This document shows, piece by piece, positions 42,061-49,002 of a stretch of DNA of 52,767 nt. Below the pieces are notes generated by a model. The model was not told where the DNA came from and did no database searches. It was given only the letters and a program-made list of their open reading frames with translations. Position 1 is the first letter of the stretch. Every line of letters starts with the position of its first letter. This stretch comes from Halieaceae bacterium (GTDB taxonomy: Bacteria > Pseudomonadota > Gammaproteobacteria > Pseudomonadales > Halieaceae), in assembly GCA_018657645.1 (NCBI GenBank), contig JABHWT010000045.1, positions 1 through 52,767 on the forward strand. Direction: 5' to 3'. The position numbers and the translations under genes were made by a program.

Positions 42061-42807
42061 CTAGGTCGGGCCGGCGCCCATTCGGGTGTACTCGCTGAAC
42101 TCAACCTCAACCAGAACGTCGATATTTTTGAAAAATCCGACTTTTCCGACAATACGGGACACTAGTGTGCCAAGCAGCAGCTCGCCCTGAATAGGTACAA
42201 ACGACATAACCGTTTTGTAGGTCTTCAATGACACTGAAAAAGCCGGAGAAACCTTGCCGATATTTTCGAGCGATATTTGCTCCAGCAAAGCCGTCTCGGT
42301 GTTGAGTACCAGATTGCCTATAAACTTTTCTCGCTCTTTTTCCATCCCCTTCAAATTGGGCACAAAAGACAAAATGGCATAACTGTCGACCTCCTCAACA
42401 AACGCCAGGGTAGCCAGATCAACCATGCTACCAAATTTGCCATCGTCGCCTCGCTTTTCTGCATCACCCAATCGCTTGGCCTCACTTTTATGAAACTGGG
42501 CTAGTCGTTTGGGTGTGGGGGGCTCGCCATTCACGGTTACTAGTTCATTGCGACGGGGCTTGTCATAGGTGGGGTTGTTTCGTGTCACCAGGACATCGCC
42601 ATCCCTATGCGTGGTCATGGTGAAGAACCACTCCTCGTCCATGACCTCGGCATCCATTTTCTCCAGATTCTGCTTAATCAGGCTTAGGTAATCGGCCGAT
42701 TCTTGCGCTCGGGTTGGGGTGGAGTGCAACAGGGTCAACACCATGAGCACGCCGCTTAAACAGTGCAGGATACTGTATCTGGTTGTATCGTGTGCTGACA
42801 CCAACAC
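42061..42807 (-). CDS. Exported hypothetical protein, 248 residues
   Basis: No recognised family. A hydrophobic N-terminal segment (HCLSGVLMVLTLLHSTPTRAQES) looks like a signal peptide cleaved after TRA. The mature part is alpha/beta, charged and without Cys (YLSLIKQNLEKMDAEVMDEEWFFTMTTHRDGDVLVTRNNP, VTVNGEPPTPKRLAQFHKSEAKR), reminiscent of outer-membrane lipoprotein-carrier-type folds, but that is only an impression. The gene ends 7 bases from the convergent CoA-transferase and is divergent from the DUF4345-like gene by 160 bases. Confidence 0.65.
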   Translation of the reverse strand: MLVSAHDTTRYSILHCLSGVLMVLTLLHSTPTRAQESADYLSLIKQNLEKMDAEVMDEEWFFTMTTHRDGDVLVTRNNPTYDKPRRNELVTVNGEPPTPKRLAQFHKSEAKRLGDAEKRGDDGKFGSMVDLATLAFVEEVDSYAILSFVPNLKGMEKEREKFIGNLVLNTETALLEQISLENIGKVSPAFSVSLKTYKTVMSFVPIQGELLLGTLVSRIVGKVGFFKNIDVLVEVEFSEYTRMGAGPT

Positions 42808-42967
42808 TACATCTCCCGTAAGTGCATTGCATTAAAACCATAGCATATAAATGGCATGCCCAATATCAATAGACTACACTGCTTGCGATTTGTCTGAATA
42901 ATGGGCGATCGGCCGATAAGACAGACAATGAAAACGCCACAATTGCATCCGCGACAAGGACAAAATA

Positions 42968-43360
42968 ATGAACAAAATACTGCGCACAATCTCCGCCCTT
43001 CCGGCACTACTTTTTATGCTAATTGGCATTCGCTGGCTGGTCACCCCGGAAGCCGTGGCGGCGGAATTTGGTATGCCGTTGCTGGACGGGCTGGGTCGTA
43101 GCACCCAGATTGGAGATCTGGGTGCCTTCTTCATCGCCGGCAGTAGCATGGTGTTTTTAGGGCTGATTACCCAGCGCCGTACCTGGCTGGACGCCGCCGC
43201 CATGCTGATTGGTGTTACCGCCGTATGTAGACTGGTGGCATGGTTTGCTCACGATGCCAGCCTGGCCGTACCGCAGATTGCGATAGAGATTATCGTCACC
43301 ACCCTATTGCTGGCGACGGCCGCCTATCTCGAACCAGGTGCCGACTCTGGCCCGGCATGA
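42968..43360 (+). CDS. Small membrane protein, DUF4345-like
   Basis: A 130-residue protein with four hydrophobic segments: ALPALLFMLIGIRWLV, LGAFFIAGSSMVFLGLI, WLDAAAMLIGVTAVCRLVAWF and IAIEIIVTTLLLATAAYL. The opening (ALLFMLIGIRWLVTPEAVAAEFGMPLLDGLGRSTQIGDLGAFF) matches DUF4345-type proteins, whose role is unknown. A similar-sized membrane protein at 51267 has the same number of segments. Not in an operon: divergent from the exported unknown and convergent with the diacylglycerol-kinase-like gene 37 bases on. Confidence 0.75.
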   Translation: MNKILRTISALPALLFMLIGIRWLVTPEAVAAEFGMPLLDGLGRSTQIGDLGAFFIAGSSMVFLGLITQRRTWLDAAAMLIGVTAVCRLVAWFAHDASLAVPQIAIEIIVTTLLLATAAYLEPGADSGPA

Positions 43361-43397
43361 ACAGCCATGCCCGTGGCCCTACTTCCTTATCACCATT

Positions 43398-43802
43398 TTA
43401 TGGTGGCATGTATGCCATTACACCCCAAGCATGAGGAATGAATACAATCAGCCCCAGAGTAATCGCGCCGATGGCGCTGATAAGGACCGCCCCTGCGGCT
43501 ATATCCTTTGATTTCCTGACCAGCGGGTGGAACTCCGGGGATACCACATCACACAGAGACTCGAACGCGGTATTCAGTGCCTCAACCACCCACACCAAAG
43601 TGATAGCAATTATCAGGACGCACCACTGAACGGCTGTCACCCTGAACAAGAAAGCCAATGCTATGACTGCGAGTGTGATGGCTATATGGACCCACGAATT
43701 GTGCTGCCCTTTGAGCATTTCGATAACGCCGTCGACCGCATGCCCTATACTTCGTATTCTCCCGCTGAGGGAAAATAGTTCGTCGTTATTATCCATACCC
43801 AT
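43398..43802 (-). CDS. Diacylglycerol kinase / undecaprenol kinase-like membrane protein
   Basis: A 134-residue membrane protein with three helices (WVHIAITLAVIALAFLF, VQWCVLIIAITLVWVVEALNTAFE, AAGAVLISAIGAITLGLIVFIP). The conserved DgkA-family sequence VEALNTAFESLCDVVSPEFHPLVRKSKDIAAGAVLISA is clear, including the E-x-x-N-T-A-x-E metal/active-site motif and the H-x-x-x-x-x-x-K-D segment. It phosphorylates a lipid alcohol (diacylglycerol or undecaprenol) at the inner membrane with ATP. The N-terminal part (GHAVDGVIEMLKGQHN) is also typical. It may be cotranscribed with the AMMECR1 gene 98 bases upstream. Confidence 0.9.
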   Translation of the reverse strand: MGMDNNDELFSLSGRIRSIGHAVDGVIEMLKGQHNSWVHIAITLAVIALAFLFRVTAVQWCVLIIAITLVWVVEALNTAFESLCDVVSPEFHPLVRKSKDIAAGAVLISAIGAITLGLIVFIPHAWGVMAYMPP

Positions 43803-43829
43803 CCGAAGTATGTCCCCAAAGAGCCATTC

Positions 43830-43845
43830 ACCCTAATTAGGGTGG
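43830..43845. promoter_or_regulatory. 16-bp perfect palindrome upstream of DgkA-like gene
   Basis: CACCCTAATTAGGGTG is self-complementary over all 16 bases. It lies 28 bases before the DgkA-like start and 55 bases after the AMMECR1 stop. A second GC-rich hairpin (43860-43881) follows. No T-run makes it a simple terminator; an operator for a dimeric regulator is possible. Confidence 0.4.
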
Positions 43846-43900
43846 GCCCATTAGTCAATGTCGCCCGCAGGCGCGGGTGACGTTTGCCATTTCCCGACGC

Positions 43901-44464
43901 CTATTCAAATTCGGTGACGGTATAACACCAGGCGCAGGTTTGGGCAGACCAGGACTCTGGATCTATTCCCGCTTTTAATTGCAACTGGCTGATAAAATCT
44001 TCAGCTTCCGGCAAGGTATCCCATACTGAGGGTAGAAACACGGCGGAACGCTGATCGCACCGAAGCAGTAGCCCATCCAGCCCGGGACGCAAACGTCGCA
44101 GCAAAACCTGCCTGCTGTCTGCTGCGACGGCTTCCATTGGGTTGAGCACGGACACATGCAGCTTGAGATTTTCCCTGTCCTGCGCGCCCACAGGGGTGAA
44201 GCGCTGGTCGTTGAAAGCTGAGGCTGTGGCATTCTCTGCAACGTCACAAACCAGCGCCCGCTGCGGGTATATCGAGCCACGACAGCCTTTCAAGCGACCA
44301 TCCAGGTGTAGGGTGACAAAGCTGGCTCCCTTGGTCCACAACTGGGGCGGATAGTCGTCCTTATTCAGCTCTAATTTCCCACCCTGTAGTCTAGCGTCAA
44401 TGGCCTCCCCCGCTACACGCAGGAGCAGCTGGCCCTGCGCATTATTAAGGCTGAACTGGCTCAT
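43901..44464 (-). CDS. amrA: AmmeMemoRadiSam system protein A (AMMECR1 domain)
   Basis: A 187-residue AMMECR1 protein. Recognised by ASFVTLHLDGRLKGCRGSIYPQRALVCDVAENATASAFNDQRF (the conserved LKGCRGS segment with its Cys), then LKLHVSVLNPMEAV, LRPGLDGLLLRCDQRSAVFLPSVWDTLPEAEDFISQLQLKAG and a final WCYTVTEFE. The start overlaps the MEMO gene's 3' end by 20 bases, so the two are coupled. The biochemical function of the three-part system is not settled; the genes co-occur across bacteria and archaea. Confidence 0.93.
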   Translation of the reverse strand: MSQFSLNNAQGQLLLRVAGEAIDARLQGGKLELNKDDYPPQLWTKGASFVTLHLDGRLKGCRGSIYPQRALVCDVAENATASAFNDQRFTPVGAQDRENLKLHVSVLNPMEAVAADSRQVLLRRLRPGLDGLLLRCDQRSAVFLPSVWDTLPEAEDFISQLQLKAGIDPESWSAQTCAWCYTVTEFE

Positions 44465-45242
44465 ATATTACGTAACTGCCATAACCTACTACCCGGTTCC
44501 TGTCCCCGGTGGCATCTCCAGAATTTTTTAGTGCAACCCGCTCTATTTTGAGCCCACGACGGGATGCCAGGCACAGTAATCCATTGAGTGGATGGGCGCC
44601 GCAGGCCTCCTCGCCGCTGATATCCGAGGCCAGGGATTCAATGCGTCGAGACGTTTGTTCATCGCGCGCTTGCGCAGCGCCATAGGGAAGAAAATGGCTG
44701 AGGTCTGAACTCACGACTATCAGCGTTTCTGGCCCACCCCACAAGCACTCAAGTACTTCGGCTACATCGGTGGGCGATGCGTGCCCGACAACCAGAGGGA
44801 CCAGGCTAAAACTCTGCAGGCAGCGCTGTAGAAAAGGTAGGTGAACCTCGAGACTATGCTCCTCGAGGTGAGCCCGGTCTCGGTAATGCACTTGTGGCAG
44901 CGCGTCGATCAGGCCCAGAGCTTCGCGATCTACGCGGACGTTTCCCAGAGGCGTGGCAAAATAGTCTTTGGTACTGGCGGCTATGCCCACAAACCCAACC
45001 CTGTGAGAGGGACCAAGTAGCACGACCCTGGTGATCGTTCCAGCCGCCTGCGTTACCCGCCCATATACCTGCGCTGCCACCAGCCCTGAATATTGATAGC
45101 CCGCATGAGGCGCGATCACCACCTTTGGGCAGGCACCACCGCCATCCACCTGTGCCAGCAAGGCGTCTACATCGCCACGCAGTTGAGCTGCGTCTGCGGC
45201 ATAGAACAGTCCCGCCACCGCTGTCGATCGTAATTGAGACAT
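44445..45242 (-). CDS. amrB: AmmeMemoRadiSam system protein B (MEMO1 family)
   Basis: A 265-residue MEMO-family protein. It starts RSTAVAGLFYAADAAQLRGDVDALL, then has KVVIAPHAGYQYSGLVAAQVYGRV (His of the metal site), VLLGPSHRVGF (second His), EHSLEVHLPFLQRCL, and VVSSDLSHFLPYGAAQ with ALNGLLC-like ending HPLNGLLCLASRRG (Cys ligand). The family has an extradiol dioxygenase-like fold and binds iron or copper. Divergent from the radical SAM partner across a 75-base gap, so one control region can serve both. Confidence 0.93.
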   Translation of the reverse strand: MSQLRSTAVAGLFYAADAAQLRGDVDALLAQVDGGGACPKVVIAPHAGYQYSGLVAAQVYGRVTQAAGTITRVVLLGPSHRVGFVGIAASTKDYFATPLGNVRVDREALGLIDALPQVHYRDRAHLEEHSLEVHLPFLQRCLQSFSLVPLVVGHASPTDVAEVLECLWGGPETLIVVSSDLSHFLPYGAAQARDEQTSRRIESLASDISGEEACGAHPLNGLLCLASRRGLKIERVALKNSGDATGDRNRVVGYGSYVIYEPVQP

Positions 45243-45317
45243 TATTCAGCCTGGCTGCGATATATACACCAGTGTACTGTCCTATACTATAGTTCAGCCA
45301 GCAAATTGCAGATATAA

Positions 45318-46352
45318 ATGACTGATTCAACTACCGTCTCCACTCGCTTCTGGCATGAAATAGCAGACGGGCGTGTGCAATGCGACCTTTGTCCACGCTT
45401 TTGTAAGCTGCGAGAGGGACAGCGTGGTTTGTGTTTTGTGCGCGCCCGCCAGGGCGATGAAGTGGTATTAACATCCTACGGACGCACCAGCGGGATTGGC
45501 GTGGACCCTATCGAGAAAAAACCGCTCAATCATTTTCTTCCCGGTAGTCAGGTATTATCTTTTGGCACGGCGGGTTGCAATTTGGCCTGCAAATTTTGCC
45601 AAAATTGGGATATGAGCAAATCGCGGGAAATGCACACGCTTGCCCACACAGCATCACCGGAGTATCTGGCCCGTTCGGCCAGGGAACTCGGTTGCAGTAG
45701 CATTGCGTTTACCTACAATGACCCGGTGATCTTCCACGAGTATGCAATAGATGTTGCCGCCGCCGCCCGACGCCTGGAACTATGCACCGTGGCCGTAACC
45801 GCGGGCTATATCAGCCCTCAACCGAGGCGAGAATTTTTTGCAGCCATGGACGCTGCCAATATTGACCTGAAGTGCTTTTCAGAGGATTTCTACTACCGGC
45901 TTTGTGGCGCACACCTGCACGACGTACTCGACACACTCGTTTACGTAAAACACCAAACCCGGGTCTGGCTGGAGATCAGTACCCTGCTGATACCAGGGCA
46001 CAATGACTCCACGGATGAAATTAAATCGATGTGTGAATGGATCTTGAGCAATCTGGGTCCCGATGTACCGCACCACTTTAGCGCCTTCCATCCCGACTGG
46101 AAAATGCGCGACACGCCTCGGACACCGATCAGCACTTTGTCCCGGGCCAGACAGATCGCACTGGACTGCGGACTACATCACGTTTATACGGGTAACATTC
46201 ACGATCCTGTCGGTAGCTCAACCTATTGTTCAAACTGTGGCAAACAGCTTATTGAGCGCAATCGCTATGAGGTAGGTGAATGGCTTTTGGATGCAGGTGG
46301 GCGCTGCCTGTTCTGCCGATCACCGCTGGCCGGTGTATTGTCACAGGTCTAA
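45318..46352 (+). CDS. amrS: AmmeMemoRadiSam system radical SAM enzyme
   Basis: A 344-residue radical SAM protein. The N-terminal Cys cluster VQCDLCPRFCKLREGQRGLCFVR is typical of the family; the radical SAM iron-sulfur motif is GTAGCNLACKFCQNWDMS (C-x3-C-x2-C). Further on are YNDPVIFHEYAIDVAAAARR, TAGYISPQPRREFFAAMDAANIDLKCFSEDFYYRLCG, LISTLLIPGHNDSTDEI-like text, and HFSAFHPDWKM. A C-terminal four-Cys finger, CSNCG...CLFC, completes it. It probably makes a radical modification of an unknown target together with the MEMO and AMMECR1 proteins. Its end overlaps the convergent glycosyltransferase by 12 bases. Confidence 0.94.
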   Translation: MTDSTTVSTRFWHEIADGRVQCDLCPRFCKLREGQRGLCFVRARQGDEVVLTSYGRTSGIGVDPIEKKPLNHFLPGSQVLSFGTAGCNLACKFCQNWDMSKSREMHTLAHTASPEYLARSARELGCSSIAFTYNDPVIFHEYAIDVAAAARRLELCTVAVTAGYISPQPRREFFAAMDAANIDLKCFSEDFYYRLCGAHLHDVLDTLVYVKHQTRVWLEISTLLIPGHNDSTDEIKSMCEWILSNLGPDVPHHFSAFHPDWKMRDTPRTPISTLSRARQIALDCGLHHVYTGNIHDPVGSSTYCSNCGKQLIERNRYEVGEWLLDAGGRCLFCRSPLAGVLSQV

Positions 46353-47717
46353 CTCATGCAGAGGTTTATGACTTAACTTACGCTTCAATCGCTTTTGTAT
46401 TGAATAGGGAATCATCTTCTGCACGATCGACAAATACTTCCAGTTTCCCAGCTTAAGTAGCGCTTTTAGTAACCGGATTTTCAGCAAATTTGGCTGTAAT
46501 CGCCGTGGCACCGCGAGAAATTTATCAAACGCATTTAGATCGAGGGACGTCATCACCTCCCGCCCCCTTACACCTGTCAGATAGTCTCTGGCATATAAAA
46601 AATCCCGGCTTAGCAATCCCGGCTGACCGCTCCAGTTAACCGGCTGCTCGATACTCTGCAGTTGTTGTTTTACTTCGCTAAGCTGCCGTAACACATTATC
46701 TGTTGAGTCCTTATAGGCGTAAATAAAGCTCAGGGGGCGGTGCATCATTCGCTCGGCGAAGGCACCGATATCGGGAGCCATTACCGCCAGGCCCTGTTCC
46801 AGGCAATGAGACAAAGTGTAGCTGTAGGACTCGGCCCATCGCGCCGGAAACCAGACCAGGTCGATTGCATTTTGCTTTAATAACGCCGGGATGTCTTGGT
46901 CTTCGTAGGGCCCCATGGGCTTTACACTTTCGTCCAGCTGACGGTAGGCCCTGCCGAACAGGAGAAATTCGAATGCCAGCCCCAGTTCCCGAGCCATCAT
47001 CGCGCAGGCCTCCAGTCGATCGGCACCTTTTTCCTGGTTCAGCATACCCAGTACCGCTACCCGCAGTATTCCGCCGTTGCCGTGTGCGGGTTTTACTGGT
47101 GGATAGGGCACCGCTTGCTCCCAATCCGGATGAAAACACTGCCGGTAAGTCGCCCGGGGATAATGTCCCCGATAGACGTCCACCACAAATTGGGAGGGAC
47201 AAAAAACAACCTCTGCTCCTTGCAAAAACGCAGTTACAAGCGGTCGCCACTGCTGCAAATTCATGCACCATGTTGGCAGGTTTGCGTGCTCCGGGAGTGA
47301 CTGCTCGGTAATATTCTGCAAAAAGAAGCCATTGCTGTCACTCAAACTAGCCGAACCATTGATTAGTTTAAAATCATGAAGCGTGACGCAAAAAGGCACT
47401 TCCAGTGCCTCCGACAGTTGCCAGAAGCGCTCGTCAAAACCCGACAAGTGATGAAAGTGCACTCTGGAAAGCTTCAACCTGCGCAACAGGCTCACAAGAT
47501 CGTCATAGTGCTTCCGCTGGTGAAAATACCAGCGCCGGTCACCCAGACTAAGCATGGTAAAGTCACCGGGTTGACTTTGCAGGGTGGCTATCTGCGCCTT
47601 TGCCTCGAGCAACTGCTTTAGCTGGCTCAGGTGACATTGGACACCTCCGCCGAGATCATGACTGACGAACAACAGGCGTATTTCACTCTCCAGCTGATTT
47701 TCGGGGTGGGTGTGCAT
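46341..47717 (-). CDS. Glycosyltransferase, GT-B fold (GT4-like)
   Basis: A 458-residue protein with a GT-B layout: N-terminal LLFVSHDLGGGVQCHLSQLKQLL (donor-side glycine loop), VHFHHLSGFDERFWQLSEAL, then AEVVFCPSQFVVDVYRGHYP, and the C-terminal nucleotide-sugar domain RVAVLGMLNQEKGADRLEACAMMARELGLAFEFLLFGRAYR followed by IDLVWFPARWAESYSYTLSHCLEQGLAVMAPDIGAFAERM with the E-x7-E type signature (ESYSYTLSHCLE). It adds a sugar in the cytoplasm, probably for a cell-surface glycan. One base separates it from the upstream transferase gene, so the two are one transcript. Confidence 0.87.
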   Translation of the reverse strand: MHTHPENQLESEIRLLFVSHDLGGGVQCHLSQLKQLLEAKAQIATLQSQPGDFTMLSLGDRRWYFHQRKHYDDLVSLLRRLKLSRVHFHHLSGFDERFWQLSEALEVPFCVTLHDFKLINGSASLSDSNGFFLQNITEQSLPEHANLPTWCMNLQQWRPLVTAFLQGAEVVFCPSQFVVDVYRGHYPRATYRQCFHPDWEQAVPYPPVKPAHGNGGILRVAVLGMLNQEKGADRLEACAMMARELGLAFEFLLFGRAYRQLDESVKPMGPYEDQDIPALLKQNAIDLVWFPARWAESYSYTLSHCLEQGLAVMAPDIGAFAERMMHRPLSFIYAYKDSTDNVLRQLSEVKQQLQSIEQPVNWSGQPGLLSRDFLYARDYLTGVRGREVMTSLDLNAFDKFLAVPRRLQPNLLKIRLLKALLKLGNWKYLSIVQKMIPYSIQKRLKRKLSHKPLHELDL

Positions 47718-47718
47718 A

Positions 47719-48951
47719 TTAGTGTATAAACCGCCGCAGCCCCAGCCTCAAGCCAGACTTGCGATATAACTGCGCCATTTTTCTGGTAATCCGCCAGCTG
47801 ATTGAATGATGAATGGAATCCAACTCCCGCTGCAGTACCCAGAGAGACTCACTATCCGGGGGCACGTTCTGCGGCGCCCCACCTTGCCGCCTGTACCAGT
47901 TTTGATAGCTGTCTCCAGAGTCAGGGCATGCATAAGGATCGGGGAAGCGCTCCGCCAATTCCTCCCGATAGCGGTACAAAAGCCGCTCCGCCGGGCTGAT
48001 TTCATCGCCATTGTCATAGAACTGATAATGACAGGGGGCCTGGCCAAGTTGTTTCTGACCCATTTGCTTGCATTGTTGCAGGTACCAGTTTCGCAATTGC
48101 AGCAGTACCGGGCTGTGCTCGCCATAAACCTCCAGCATGACTTTCTGCGCTCCACTATCCAATCCAGAAAAATGGTAGAAGCACAGAGGGCGCTGGTTGA
48201 TCTGGATGCCGGATGTGATGTCGCCGGTTGCTCTGCGGTGACTCAAGTTCCAGGTTGATACATTGCATTGCGGCTCCCGCAGAATGCCGATGTCCGGAAA
48301 AAATGCCAGTGCAAGGTCGACCCACTTCTGATCGGTAAATAGGCCACTTTGCTTGTCATCAAAACAAAAATCTCGCAATCGTTCGCTCCACCAGTTAACA
48401 AAGCTCATTCCCTGCGATGTATTTCTAACAGCCAGAAAACCTAGATTAAACACCCCGTACTTAAGACAACTGACTTCATTATCGAGAACTGCTGAATATG
48501 CCTGCTCCGGTTCGGTCAAGTGTGGCGTCAGCAATATGCTGTGTTGATTCAGCGCCTGTTCAATCAGGTCTACATTAGAAAACAGCGCGATATCAGGGTC
48601 GAAAAAGATAACTTTATCGGGATCAAATCGGCGAAAAATTTCTTGAAAACCCAGCCCCTTAACTGCAGTGCAAAGCTCCACCACGCCGCGTTTAAAAATC
48701 CAGGCAGCTTTGTTATCGATATCCAGGTCATCGAGCAGGATAAGGTGGTCAAAATCCTCCTTATCGAGATCAAAATCTTCAGGTGGTCTATCACACAGCA
48801 GGAGGTGAAACACGGCACCGGGTACGTGTTGCTTCACCGAGTGCGCTAAAACGCGTGCCTTGGGGATATAATTGCAGGTAATACTGGTGAAAAAGTGCAC
48901 GGTGCATCCATTGTCGCATAAACAACAGCAAGCATACCAAAGTGTGCACAT
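47719..48951 (-). CDS. Glycosyltransferase, GT-A fold (GT8-like)
   Basis: Up to 410 residues; the first 17 (MCTLWYACCCLCDNGC) look unlike a real N-terminus, and GTG 48900 starting VHFFTSITCNYIPKARVLAHSV is a credible alternative. The core reads LLLCDRPPEDFDLDKEDFDHLILLDDLDI, then EIFRRFDPDKVIFFDPDIALFSNVDLIEQAL, where DPDIALF is the metal-binding DxD-like segment of GT-A enzymes, and FNLGFLAVRNTSQGMSFVNWWSERL. The C-terminal 80 residues (SLWVLQRELDSIHHSISWRITRKMAQLYR) are a membrane-adjacent helix often found in surface-polysaccharide transferases. Upstream of and coupled with the GT-B gene. Confidence 0.82.
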   Translation of the reverse strand: MCTLWYACCCLCDNGCTVHFFTSITCNYIPKARVLAHSVKQHVPGAVFHLLLCDRPPEDFDLDKEDFDHLILLDDLDIDNKAAWIFKRGVVELCTAVKGLGFQEIFRRFDPDKVIFFDPDIALFSNVDLIEQALNQHSILLTPHLTEPEQAYSAVLDNEVSCLKYGVFNLGFLAVRNTSQGMSFVNWWSERLRDFCFDDKQSGLFTDQKWVDLALAFFPDIGILREPQCNVSTWNLSHRRATGDITSGIQINQRPLCFYHFSGLDSGAQKVMLEVYGEHSPVLLQLRNWYLQQCKQMGQKQLGQAPCHYQFYDNGDEISPAERLLYRYREELAERFPDPYACPDSGDSYQNWYRRQGGAPQNVPPDSESLWVLQRELDSIHHSISWRITRKMAQLYRKSGLRLGLRRFIH

Positions 48952-49002
48952 AGCGTCTGTACTGTCACGCGTGCTTTTTCAGCAAGCCTGTACAGCGGCC
49001 GA

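Noticed and set aside
43391-43405. CACCAT-TTT-ATGGTG hairpin as a terminator between convergent genes
   Set aside because: Stem of six A+T-containing pairs, no T-run, and it overlaps the DgkA-like 3' end.
45265-45276. TACAC-CA-GTGTA palindrome in the AmmeMemoRadiSam divergent gap
   Set aside because: Too short to separate from chance without conservation data.
46711-47271. 186-codon minus-strand frame inside the GT-B glycosyltransferase
   Set aside because: Same strand, other frame; the overlapping gene has clear family motifs and this frame has none.
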